A stretch of DNA of 64,000 nt from assembly GCF_902459465.1 (NCBI RefSeq), contig NC_047073.1:6200001-6264000 (forward strand), given 5' to 3'. How positions within the stretch are numbered: position 1 is the first letter of the stretch; each line of letters starts with the position of its first letter. This stretch comes from Asterias rubens (lineage: Eukaryota; Echinodermata; Asteroidea; Forcipulatida; Asteriidae). The translations under genes were made by a program, and so were the position numbers. The notes under the pieces are model-generated. The model did not search any database, was not told the origin of the DNA, and saw only the letters and a program-made list of their open reading frames with translations. Positions 11,207-22,290 of the stretch are shown here, piece after piece.

Positions 11207-12190
11207 GAAAAAAAAACCATTAAAGCAACAAATTGTAATGAAAGTACATACATTGTCCAAGTACATACATTGTTTGGGCACAATTATTTAGACTGAAAAT
11301 TAACCAACCTAAAAAACAAAATCCAAAATAAAAACATAAAAACAGAACTGTATTTGCATTTATTGAATAAAATTTAACTTCTGTTTAATTATCTAATTTT
11401 GCACAACTCAATGTTCCTTTGCAAGGCAAATATTATTTATGTTTCAAAATGAAGAAAATATTTCAAAAATACTCGAAACACTTTTTTGAAAGACTGGACG
11501 GTATCAAACTAAACAAAATATTGACTTTAACTTGTTACGGGTAAGCCTAGAATTATAAATTATAATAACATTGAAACAAAATATAAACAACTGACATCAA
11601 ATGCCAAGCTCTGGAATAAAATGCAAACTATTGCTTTATGGCAATTACAAAAAAAAGAACTTGATAAAAATGTGTTTTCTGAAAAATAATTCTTTAATGC
11701 ACTTGTAGTTAGTGTATACAAATTTAATATACAATGTGCCCTCTGACACAATGGCAACAAATTATTCAGGCTTATTTCGATTTCTATGTGTGCATACATC
11801 ATGTTTTGCAAGGTTGGTATGGAACTATGTGAACTGTAACGAAGATTTTGCTGGAGGGCATTTTAGATATAAACCAAGTTGGGGATTTCCAAACCTTGTC
11901 TTGGGCTCCGTTATCAACTTTTGAAGTCGTGTTACAAGGTGTTTCCAACATCCAACATACCTGAAACCTGAGCAGAACCCAAAATTTAGAAAATACCATT
12001 GGTCTATTATCATGTAAAGCCTGGTTCATACTTCTGCTGAATGCTTCGTGCGAAAGCGAATTTCACTGCGTTTCTCTCAAAGGGAAATGGAACGCGTACC
12101 AATTGTTGCATCACCAAAATTCGCTTTGCATTCGCATTCACAGAAAGTTTGAACCCGGCTTTAGATGTCCACATTATTAAACCGGCCTTC
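11207..12190. other. Intergenic or 3' UTR sequence between HCCS and the ER thioredoxin gene
   Basis: This is AT-rich sequence without a gene. The right part is expected to be the 3' UTR of the minus-strand gene ending at 12253. It includes the foldback repeat at 12016-12166. A TTTATT (AATAAA on the minus strand) at about 11360 is a possible poly(A) signal. Confidence 0.4.
12016..12166. repeat. Short foldback repeat, AAAGCCTGGTTCATACTTC type
   Basis: The ends are AAAGCCTGGTTCATACTTC and its degenerate inverse at 12145-12166, with GCATTCGCATT blocks near the right end. A second member lies at about 35522-35685. It is a MITE-like family without visible coding capacity. Confidence 0.6.
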
Positions 12191-12312
12191 TTTAAAGCTC
12201 ACTCTTTTCAGCGTGTTGTTTCTCATCCTTCCTGCTGACAATCTCAGACCCTTTAAAGCTCACTCTTTTCAGCGTGTTGTTTCTCATCCTTCCTGCTGAC
12301 AATCTCAGACCC
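12191..12312 (-). repeat. 61-bp tandem duplication covering the 3' end of the ER thioredoxin coding region
   Basis: Two near-perfect copies start at 12191 and 12252. The copy at 12252-12312 encodes the last codons and stop of the gene (…EKQHAEKSEL then TAA at 12253-12255). The other copy lies in the predicted 3' UTR and repeats the same codons and stop. Confidence 0.9.
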
Positions 12313-15300
12313 TTTAATATTGCGCAACTCTTCCATGTACCTGACGTTAAATCGCTGACCTTCGACCTCCATGACATCATCCATTGTCAATACGTCCTTG
12401 TCATCGGCCATGTTGTTTCCAGGTAGACTGTGTCGAAACTGGATATTGATGCTGTATAGGAACCTCACCAGGTTGGGGTAGTTTAGTTCACCTTGTCTTT
12501 CCGCGGTGAAGCCTAAATGGTATAAAAAGTTGGTCAAAACAAAATAGTGTTAAACTCTTAAAATTTGATGCAGCATGTTGTACTTCATCTGCGTTGCTCT
12601 GATTAAATTTGCATCAGGATAAAGAATATTAATTTTTGGTTGTACACCCATACACTGATGTGTTTGAGCACTGTATACTCGGTGCTTTCATGAGTCCTGT
12701 GAACGAATTTCACAGGCATTTTACTGGGTGGGATTTGAACCCATGACCCTTGGAATTCTAGAGCAGTGTCTTGCCAACTAGACCACTGTGATTGCCCGAT
12801 AGCTAGAGGCAGTTCTAATCTATATTAGAACACATCACATCTATAATTCGCCAATTACATTGGCTGCCTTTTTCGTACAGGATTCATTTTAAAATCCTGT
12901 TGTTGACTTTCAAAGCTCTTCATGGTCTTTCTTCAAAGTACATAAAGGATCTTGTTTCCCTCCGGAAAGTATCTTCTTATAAACTTAGGTCAGGGAATAA
13001 TGGTATTTTCTTGGAGTATCCTTCTGGTAAAATGTTGACTACATTTGGTGATAGGGCACTGGCCTGGTGACCAGTCTTTTTTCTTTGTCCTTTTCTTCCA
13101 CTCTGTACTTTTTAACATGTGGTCTGCGCCTTTGATCATTTTGTATGTAAGGGGCGCAATATAAATTTTAAATATTATTATTATTATTATTATTATATTC
13201 CCGCAGGTACCGCAACAATTTAATAGTTAGTCATTTGATCTGGATAAAGCATATATAAAGCCACTTCCATCTAGACGAACAAGCCAGGTTAAATTAGACC
13301 CCCCTCTCATCATCCATACCAATGCTCTGAAACTTGTAGTCGTTCTCTCTCCAAGCCTCCTCAGTGTCAACATCGTCCCCATAATCCTCAGACACCAGAG
13401 CAAGGAGTCCTGGGATAGCGAGATCATAACTCAAGTTCTCCAGGTCAACGGAAGTTGGATTCCTGACCACACCAAAGTGAAAATAGCGATTGTAGTGTAG
13501 CGCTATGGACTTGAATCTGGCAGGCATTTCATTCCCTGGGAGATGGAAAGACAATATAGGTTTTCTCGGTCAATTTCAGAAAATAAGCAACCAATTTAAC
13601 CACCAAGCTGTTCTGTTTCGCGCGACATAAAATGATACTGAAAAGGGTAATTCGATTACGTTTTATGATTAGTCAAATGTAATGTTGCGTCATTCGGTTT
13701 AACAAAATAACCATTCAATTTAACGACTCATCAAAGTTCGCAGACGCTTCTTGAGGCGTGTGTGTCACGAAAAAGAATGACGACACGCTAAATTGAACAG
13801 AGTGCTGTAAAGGAATTTGGCTTGACTCAAAACGAAAATGAACAGCCGAATTCTGAATTTGAAACGCAGTAACTACTGGAGAGGCAAGACAGCTTTAATT
13901 CGAACTCATGAAAATGAAATGGCTGCTCATTTGACGAGAAAACCTATATTAAAACATTTAAAAAATTAGTTTATGTAAAAATAAAACCCCTTCAAAATGT
14001 TTATTTTAAAGCATGCAGACAATGTTGGCAATTTCCATAACATAAAGTGACCTAACATACACATAACAAACTGTAAAAGAACAAACTGAATGGATCGTTG
14101 GAGTCACATGCAAATAGTGAAAAACATAATATGATTTCATTCTTTTCAAACATTCGCTAGCCACCGGTTGGCGCATAAAAGAGTTAGCAATAAAAAATAA
14201 AATAAAAAAAAAGCCAAGGAAATGGATGCATTTGTCTCTTAAGACCTGCTCGAGTATCACTAGAAACCCGTAGGAGAAATGCCAGTCTTACAATGATGTA
14301 TCTGATCTCTCACAACCAACTACCATTCATAAATCCACTCAACTTTCTGACTCTTGTTCCCCCCGGTAAATCAACAACCAGTTACCATCCACTGAAATAT
14401 AATCTCTTTTTTTACCCAGCACCAACATTTACAACAACAAAAATTTCCCCCAAGAATTACCCCTGCATGGAACAATCTTCCACTGCCTGTTGTCACTGCC
14501 CCGCTCTCCCAGTTCAAAACCACTCTTAATCTACCCTTGTTGCTTCATCGGTCAAATGCATGCGTAATCTTGGCGTGATATCCCATCATGGGACTTTGCC
14601 GAGTAGTAAAATTAGAAGTAGAAGCAGCCTACAGTACAACAACTCAGGGGGATGGCAAGCTTACCAATGACGAAGACTGCAGGGAAACATGGTGGTAACA
14701 TCAGATAAGAGTCATAGATAAACTGGTTCATCTCCTTGAGGTCAATCGTCTTGCTGATATCTGGTAAACTATAAACAGCGATTCGTTCAGCCTCCTTGGC
14801 TGACTGAACATCTACCCATTTACCCTTCTGCTTTGTGCCGCCATACGGATAAACTCTTGCAGGGGGATTCTTCCGAACATTGAAGTCCTGTTGAGATAAA
14901 TACAACATAGTGTGTCAGGAACTGCCTACTGGATGAAGGCAACAAAGGAACTACGTGGCTTGATTTTACAATGCACTAAGATTCTTCTTAAGATGAGTTG
15001 TTACGATTTAATACCATAGTGATTTGAATTGTGAAGTGATTCACAGGTTTTATGAAATCGAAACCCAGGATGTTTTGTTCAAGAAAGGCATGCAATAGTT
15101 GGGGGTTTCGCCTACCTCATGAAAAATTGGCAGGCCATAACATGTTTTCAATTTTGTATGTTAAATTTTGGTGAGATGTCTCCTAAGACAAACAACGGCT
15201 TGAGTACAAGTTTTGTAAATGTCGGGGCCCCGTACTTTTTATATGATACAACACAAATGTCCACAGATTTACAACAAACTTGTAAGTTTATGATGGTAGA

Positions 15301-16007
15301 AAGCTTCCCTTTGTATTAGGGCTACTTGCCGAGGTACTGATATTTTTATAGAAATGAGCAAAACAGTTTCTCAAAAAATTATTTTTGCCACAGTGAAATT
15401 TTCCGCTTGAAAACTTGATGATTAAAGAAGCTGAATCTTATACGGTAAAATATATTACCCAATCTAATCTAATCTAATCATTACTTGTTTAAAGTGCACC
15501 ACATACAATTATCTCACAGCACACTGTACATAGCAATAATTAAAAGATATACATCATGAAAAGACATACATCTTCATTCACAGTGAGTAGGGAATAGGGA
15601 TTCATGTCATATGGCCAAAAAGTTGACCATTTAACTGGACTTACAATTTCTTCTAAAAGGTCCTCTTGTGCTAGACGATTCAGAATACCAAACCACACAA
15701 CACCCCTGAGCGACACGGCTAATGTTTTCCATTCTTTCTGCAGCATTCCTCCGGTGAACAACACAATCCAAGGATCCTCCGTATCTAAAACCATCTCCTC
15801 AAAATTATCTTCTGTCAACTCGAACATGTCTTTAAATTTTTCATTTTCGTTGAAGTTTTCAGTCGCAGAACCTGTGTCCAGACGGATTGTTTTCTTGGTG
15901 ACATATGTTTCCGAGGTGGTGTTTTTTATTGAGAGAAGGCATACGAGAAATAGGAATAGGCAAAATGATGGGTTGGGACCAGCTGTAATGACTGGTAAGC
16001 TGCACAT
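12253..16007 (-). CDS. ER-targeted thioredoxin-fold protein without a CxxC motif, ending KSEL
   Basis: Four coding exons join in phase (15645-16007, 14665-14887, 13320-13535, 12253-12512) into 353 aa. Residues 10-27 form a hydrophobic signal peptide or anchor. Residues 60-140 read as a thioredoxin domain: the strand DPWIVLF is followed by GGMLQKEW where WCGHCK would sit, and RKNPPARVYPYG resembles the cis-Pro loop. A second thioredoxin-like stretch runs from about 155 to 260 (FPAVFVIGN, FHFGVV, IPGLLALVSED). The C-terminus is EKSEL, a plausible KDEL-type ER retrieval signal. I infer a soluble ER-lumen member of the PDI superfamily that is redox-inactive and more likely to bind clients or partners. 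I do not recognise the exact family. The start is the first ATG of its frame, at 16005-16007. The alternative donor at 15552 would add a poorer C-terminal segment; the GTAAGT at 15639-15644 was preferred because it restores the domain. Confidence 0.78.
12660..12830 (-). repeat. tRNA-derived SINE, minus orientation
   Basis: Read on the minus strand this has an A-box-like GTGGTCTAGTTGGCAAGAC, a B-box-like GGGTTCAAATCCCACC and then the CACAGGACTCATGAAAGCAC tail. It matches the copies at 48265-48791 and 52590-53075. It lies in the last intron of the ER thioredoxin gene. Confidence 0.75.
12838..13080 (+). mobile_element. LINE reverse-transcriptase C-terminal remnant
   Basis: Conceptual translation gives LHWLPF…RIHFKILLLTFKALHG and later FGDRALAW. 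This is the conserved tail seen after the RT domain of many non-LTR retrotransposons. It is a 5'-truncated, decayed copy without a long open frame. Confidence 0.65.
14297..14600 (+). mobile_element. LINE 3'-tail remnant
   Basis: The segment around 14455-14535 translates as TPAWNNLPLPVV…LSQFKTTLNL, the WN(S/N)LP…FK(T/S)xL motif at the C-terminus of LINE ORF2-like proteins. Stops and frameshifts interrupt it. It sits in an intron of the ER thioredoxin gene. Confidence 0.55.
15225..15425. repeat. Dispersed repeat, GTACTTTTTG type (second copy)
   Basis: It shares CCGTACTTTTTATA, ATGTCCACAGATTTACA and ATGATGGTAGAAAGCTTCCC with the repeats at 1558-1765 and 32497-32660. No ends could be defined. 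Confidence 0.55.
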
Positions 16008-16009
16008 TT

Positions 16010-16673
16010 TTTCCGAAGCTCAGTAAACACCTCAACTCTTTAGTGATCAGCCAAATTATCTGCTTGAAAAGAAATTTTCAGAAAGTGAACATTATTTGAC
16101 CATGTTGAGGTTGAAGTGTATAGTAATATTTCACAAAAGACACAAGAAGCAATTGCCTCAATGCCCTAAATGCCCCATTACCTTGGTTGTGCCCCTGTAA
16201 ATGTTCATACTATGTTGAAACTAAATTGTCATAGAAATAGTAGGCCTCTAGAGGTACATTACCCTTGATTTAGGAAAGTACAATTTAGGCCTAGGTACTA
16301 GCCCCATTTGGGGCCAATCCACTTTGTACATCTTTGTCCCCAGTGCCGGAAAGCAATCATATATTTCTGCCTGATGAAGCTACCTGACCCTTGAGTATGA
16401 AACTTTGATCAAATGCTTCTCTGCTTCTACAATTTACTTGGAACCATCGCAAGTTCGGGGAAAATCAAATGATTTTCAAGAGTGAACTTTACAAAAAATC
16501 CTTGTTGACAACTTGCTCAAAACCAAGTTTTGTAGGGCTCCCTCAACAACTTCATCAATCTGACAACTGGGTTGGTACCAGACTAATTTACTCTGCACAG
16601 TGCGGATCGGGTGCTTCATTGGGCACAACAATATGATTAACTTGGTGCTTGGGCCAAGGATACAAAGTGGTTG
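16010..16673. other. Upstream region of the ER thioredoxin gene
   Basis: Expected to contain its promoter and 5' UTR (transcribed leftward). I see no TATA box or clear CpG cluster, and no coding frame. Confidence 0.35.
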
Positions 16674-17417
16674 GCCCCAATTGGGGGTTGTTCTAAAACC
16701 CCCTCGACCCCCGACCCACGACTTTGGAGCCGCCCCGTGTTCGAAGAATGTCCAAATTCTGAATTCATAAAATGTCGCTTTACGCCCGAGTAAGAATGAT
16801 TTCCCTGTTTTAGAATTCACAGTGTGTGTGATCCGCGACGCAACTTCCTTCCACGACTAGACTTGATTTCAAGTCTGAGAATGCATGCGGTTATTTATCT
16901 GCATCAGCCACACAGTTGTATTACTCTACACCGATTTGGGACCCCAAAACACGTGTGGGCCATTTTGGTCGGTCGGGTCTACAACCTCGAGCAACTAGTA
17001 GTACACAGAACGGGAGCGATCGGCCGGAAATGGGTCTGCCTGATCATCACGTAATAAGTTGGCCGTAATCGTACTCGGGCGGTAAACGCAGGTTCCCAGT
17101 TGGGATAATAATCTTATTCAGGCTCGGATCGGCCAAGAGATACGTGTGGAAATGCAGTGTTTTATTATCTGTACATCACGCGCAGTTTGCTTCGTGCATA
17201 CCACGTGTGTATGGTTTGCCTCGTACGCCGCGTGTTTAGATGTGCGAGGCATGGTGTAGTCGACATCAGCATACAAATGTGTACGTGATTGGCTGAGGTT
17301 GTGAACTGTAGCAATTTCGGTGTACAGAAAAAAAAAAATTGCAATAAAGTCGAGTGGTCGAGGGGGTCGTGGGTCGTGGGGGTCGAGGGGGTTTTAGAAC
17401 AACCCCCCAAATGGGGC
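16674..17417. mobile_element. Foldback element with GTTGTTCTAAAACCCCCTCG ends
   Basis: The left arm at 16674-16725 contains GTTGTTCTAAAACCCCCTCG then CCCCCGACCCACGAC. The right arm at about 17353-17417 is its inverse. The interior of about 630 bp is unrelated to the other elements here and has many CpG dinucleotides. I could not settle the target duplication. The frames inside are not supported as genes. Confidence 0.7.
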
Positions 17418-18098
17418 TAGGCATATACGGCTTCGTAAAGCTTTGTAATATAAGGCACACTACCAATACCATAGATAGGACTCTGGGAGTTCAAGACAAC
17501 CAGCCTACCCAGGGGGCTATTATATAGGACCCAGGAGTGCACTGTTTGTGATATTTATAAAGGCCTAAACAGGCTCAGCTAGGGAATTACTCAATACCAA
17601 ACAGTGCAGTTACGTGTCAACCATCCATAGGAAACTAGCTATCCTTGGCGTTTGTATCCTGACTGAAGAAGGACTATGCCAAGTATCGAAGCAGAAGTAG
17701 AAGAAGTAGTAAAGTCGGTGGTGCCGTGATAATGTGGTAATGTGGTAGCCTAAAAAAGTAAAAGTAACACATGTTTCATTTTAATCGAAATATTAAATAT
17801 AGAAAACAACATTATTTTTATAAGCATTTCACATCAAATTATACACCAAGCATCACTGTTTGGCCGAAAGGATCAAATTTATTTTAGATTCAAGAAATAA
17901 ACCACAACACAAGCCAAGGCTCGGGTAAATTTTACAGACACTGGCTACTGTACAATGGGGAATACAATACAATCAAATTTCACAGGGCAGGGGGCCGGAA
18001 GAGAAAAATAAACGTGTACAAGTATGCGCAAAGTAAACAAAAATTGAGCCGTTGGGTTTGCGCAAGTTTCAACATACGCGCGCAAAATGATTATAGTG

Positions 18099-18231
18099 GG
18101 CCGTGTCCGAAACGACGACTTCGGCTACAGCTACGTCTAGATCAGCGCGTCTAGCAGTGTTGAAGAATAGGCAGACGCGCGCGATCTAGACGTAGCTGTA
18201 GCCGAAGTCGCCGTTTCGGACACGGCCTAAC
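18099..18231. repeat. Near-perfect palindrome, GGCCGTGTCCGAAACG type
   Basis: The arms GGCCGTGTCCGAAACG…CGACTTCGGCTACAGCTACG and their inverse are almost identical over about 45 nt each. They enclose about 40 nt containing GCGCGTCTAG and GACGCGCGCG. It is a short MITE or hairpin element. No target duplication is certain. Confidence 0.75.
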
Positions 18232-19637
18232 ACTTATTTCTTATCACTCTTTGGAAAGCGCTCCTTAAAGAATTGCGCAAAACAGACAGTGTGTGAGGGT
18301 CTTTTCAAGTTTTAAAAACTTGAAAAGTAAAAAGAAAGTGTATGTCATGAAGGGAGGAGAATGGTTTAAATAAAGCCTTAGCCTAGCAAACAGATGAGGT
18401 TCATGCTGCAACTTCTAAATACATCATTCTAAACTACAGAATGTGTTCAAACCGTCTTTGAAACGGAATCAATACTCACCCAAAAGTCGGCAAGCCTGTG
18501 ATTATGAGATCCACACACTTTCAGTTCTTCACTGCACTGCATTGCACTCTTCTAGTTTGTTTTCCTGGGGACGAGGTATTGCGCAATCGATCCCAAATGG
18601 CATTTTTAAAGAATTGTACACGTGTACTTATGAAAATGGCGGGTGTTCAACTTTTGATGCAGTTCAAGTGAACTTATTATTTTCATTCAGTCATGTTTCC
18701 CAAAATCTTGCGTAATTGATAACCAAGATTCGCATGATGATTGTTAAAAAAATATAATGAGATGTATGTTTAAAAAAAAAAATGAAGGCTATGCCATGTA
18801 TATGTCTAAAAGTTGATTTCAAAGTTATAACCCAACATTTTTGTTTTGCATTTTAAATTGAAATGCTTGTATTGACAAAAATTAGTGATACCATAGAGTG
18901 TACACTTGATAAACAAGCATCCTCGTAAATCACAAGTTTCACATTTTTTGTATGGACACTAAGATTACTATGTTTAAAAATCTTGATTTATTCAGTTGGT
19001 CATCTTCATAAAGATTGATTTGTTTAGTTATAGAGTGGAAATCCTGACCACAGCATCCGTTATTGTAAACAACAAAATTCATAATGTTTTTCTAAAAGGT
19101 TATTAACTTTTACACAAATCTATCCATTTTACCCAAGACATTTTTTAAACAAAATTCAAACTGAAGTATGAAATCAACACAGGAAATCCAATTGCTTGTT
19201 AATACAATAATATAACTTTTATTTCTTAATTTATAATTTTGTACAAGTTTTAACAAACAAGAATAGTTACATCAAATACAAAAGTGTTAACAAAAATTAT
19301 TTACTTTTGTTCAGTATAGTATTTTCAAAATGAATGTAATATAGTTCATTCAATAAATTACTCAAAGTCAGTAAAAGTCATGACAAATTATCAAGCGATT
19401 TCTCAAAGGAATAAGGTTCCTTTCACATTTCTTGTATGATACCTTCCCCTTGAACATTAATCAAGAAATGTTGACAAGTCGCTAAAAGGTTGTTTAGTAA
19501 GAATACAACGATCGGCATTATCTTCAAGTACGCGCTAATCCTCCAATCATATTCGCAGAATGGAGTGGTGATAAAAACCTGTATTGCACGGCTAATATCA
19601 CTACCTGAACCTCGTATATACTATGTCACGCGCCAAG

Positions 19638-19797
19638 TTTGCTTGAAGATAAATACATTATCACACGCGCGCTCATGGAAATACAGAAAATAAAGCGCAT
19701 CTGCATCCCAACTCGGCCTTCGGCCTCATTGGATATGGGACGCAGAAGCGCTATATTTTCCGTATTCCACTCGCGCTTGTGTGATAACTTATAATAT
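19638..19797. repeat. Foldback repeat, TTATCACACGCGCGCTC type
   Basis: The left arm TTATCACACGCGCGCTCATGG is mirrored by the right arm ending in CTCGCGCTTGTGTGATAA. A small loop near CGGCCTTCGGCC lies at the centre. It is MITE-like with no coding content. Confidence 0.7.
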
Positions 19798-21129
19798 AGT
19801 TTCATCATGACTAGCTTCATGTCACATATTTTCGGTACAAAAACTTTCAAATCTTTATACTACATATACCTTGGCTTGTATCAAATCAATCATTTGATTT
19901 TATACTTATCTACGATATTATTTGTTACTAAACAGTATAATATTCTCTACAACTTTTGACATTACCTGAACAAAGACGGATTAAAATTGAGAACAGTTTT
20001 ACTCCAGGCAGACCAGTCAGCCTTCCATTCCCTCTCATAACCCCACCAAAGTAATGTCTTTGTGCCGCCAATTGCCCCCACTACCAACTGAAAATCTCTT
20101 GGAATGCCACTACTAGTCGTAGTGCTACATCACAAAGAAAGTAGTCAAACTCATCAAAGAATAAACCTTAGTTTCAGTGCAATCTTTGCAGTGAGTACTC
20201 AATCAGAGAAGTGACAATTGGCGGAGAGGTATATCGTTCTAATTCCCTAAGAACCTTAAACTAAAATGGTGACAATTTTGGATGACGCTGTCAGGAAAAG
20301 TTGTTTAAAAAGTGACAACATGGAGTCATGGAGTGGAAAAAAAACGTTAGGACAAGTGTCATTGTGTATTAGTTTTAGAACCTTTCAAAATAAACAGGTT
20401 TTATCGGACAAAACAGACAAAATTTTCACTTGCCACAAAAAACTTCAACCCAACCATACTGAGATATTCATTTGGGATTCGTTTGGGTCATATAAATGCA
20501 TCCACCATGTGAATGCAAAAAATCAACATTTAAGTAATTAACATCATGTCTATAAATACTTTGATAGTTAGTGTTTGAAATATACAAAAAATTGCCAACA
20601 TATTGCTGAAAATATATAAATATGACATAAAAGAGTTTTGACAAAACCAAAAACATTTTTGTAAAACACTCTTGTAAAACACTCAAACACAATAATCATC
20701 TCTGCATTATTGGTTTTAAAATTATATCAAAAAGTAATGACTCATTAACAGAACTGGCATCCGATTGCATACAAAAATACATGTCAGTGACTCAATCAAT
20801 TAATCAATGAACCAATCAACAAATCAATCAATCAATAAATACTTTTTGTATACTGTTAATTTGAAGAATTCAAGAATTGTAAGGTTTTCAAAACCATACA
20901 AGGTTGTTCATACCATACACTGAGACAAATCCTATTGCTTGAACACTGAATTCAGTATAACCCAAGCCAAATGGTCTGTTTGTAATGGTGGGAGGAACTG
21001 AAAATATTTAAGTGCTTTATGGTTGGCAAACAGTGACTTTGTACAATGTGCCTGAGCATCAGAATTCTCAAAACTCAACAAGGCTCTAGAGTGTTTTGCT
21101 TCAGGAATTTGGGCCAACAAATCAGACTT

Positions 21130-22160
21130 CAGAGTTACATTTGCAGAGCAGTTTGGTCTGCAGTTTCCAGTACTTTTTTGCTCAAAAGTTATTGATGTTA
21201 TTAGTTTAGTCTGCAGAATTTTCCTCTCCAGAGTTGATGTTGCAGAGCAGTTTCAACCTCCATAGTCGATTGGACAGAGCAGTTTTGTCTGCTGAGCTTC
21301 AACCTCCAGAGTTATTGGTGAAGAGCAGTTTGGTCTGCAGAGTTGCAACCTCCTTAGCAGGTGTTAAAGACACTGTACACTATTGGTAATTGTCAAAGAC
21401 CAGTCTTTTCACTTGGTGTATCTCAACATATGCATTAAATAACAAACCTGTGAAAATTTGAGCTCAATTGGTCGTCGAAGTTGCCAGATAACTATGAAAG
21501 AAAAAACACCCTTGTCACACGAAGTTGTGTGCTTTCAGATGCTTGATTTTGAGACCTAAAATTCTAAATCTGAGGTCTCGAAATCAAATTCGTAGAAAAT
21601 TACTTCTTTCTCGAAAACTCTGTCACTTCAAAGGGAGCTGTTTCTCACAAGGTTAAAACTATCAAACTCTTCCCATTATTCCTTACCAAATAAGGTTTTA
21701 TGCTAATAATTGTTTTGAGTAATTACCAATAGTGTCTACTGCCTTTAAACAGGTTTGGTTTGCCGAATGCAGAGCAGCAAAGGCCTCCAAATGCTGTTAA
21801 CAGGCTCATCTGAAACCCTCCTCTAGAATCGTTATTGCAGAACAGTTTAGTCTGCAGAGTTTCAACCTCCAACGTCAAGGTTAAACAAGTTTGGTTTGCA
21901 GAATGCAGAGCAGCAAAGGTCTCCAAATGCTGGTAACAGCTTCATCTGAAACCCTCCTCTAGAATCGTTGTTGCAGAACAGTTTGGTCTGCAGAGTTTCA
22001 ACCTCCATGGTCAATGTTAAACAAGTTTGGTTTGCCGAATGCAGAGCAGCAAAGGCCTCCAAATGCTGGTAACAGCTTCATCTGAAACCCTACTCCAGAA
22101 TCGTTGTTGCAGAACAGTTTGGTCTGCAGAGTTTTAACCTCCAGCAGATTGTTGTGGTTT
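21130..22160. repeat. Degenerate satellite with a unit of about 135-140 bp, interrupted by a TTAA element
   Basis: The right part has three large units starting at about 21754, 21893 and 22027, each containing GCAGAGCAGCAAAGG and GTCTGCAGAGTTTCAACCTCC. The left part (21130-21363) has shorter degenerate units of GTCTGCAGAGTT…CAACCTCC. The family B foldback at 21364-21748 splits the array. Unit lengths that are not multiples of three, and frame-shifted repeats, argue against coding. It lies just 3' of UBE3C. Confidence 0.8.
21364..21748. mobile_element. TTAA-type foldback element, family B (copy 1)
   Basis: The ends are TTAAAGACACTGTACACTAT and the inverse CAATAGTGTCTACTGCCTTTAA. Near the middle the inverted blocks ATTTTGAGACCT and GAGGTCTCGAAATC form the fold. 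Copies are at 23930-24315 and 46121-46472, with a diverged one near 59065-59330. It has no coding capacity. Confidence 0.82.
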
Positions 22161-22290
22161 AGGCATTCTCACAACTGGCTCTGCTTATATCGAGAATAAA
22201 ATACCTGTGTGAACAGTGTTTGCTTTCACTCTTTTATTGCATAAAGCAGTAAGGTACGTAGAACGCTGTGGAATTAAAAAATTCCAACAA

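Larger units (their letters stand above)
17418..21129. other. Intergenic sequence, no gene seen
   Basis: AT-rich and repeat-bearing. It includes the tight palindrome at 18099-18231 and the foldback at 19638-19797. A 122-nt stretch at 19966-20087 on the minus strand has splice-like borders and an open frame but no recognised homology (see findings). Nothing else suggests a gene. Confidence 0.45.

Noticed and set aside
15540-15644. Extension of the ER thioredoxin first exon to a donor at about 15552
   Set aside because: The GTAAGT at 15639-15644 is the stronger donor and joins LLEEI directly to DFNVRKNPPARVYPYG, restoring the expected thioredoxin strand-loop order.
21723-22062. Two similar 66-67-codon minus-strand frames (…AALHSANQTCLTL…)
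   Set aside because: They are frames across satellite units of about 134-139 bp; the unit length shifts the frame between copies, so no single protein is repeated.
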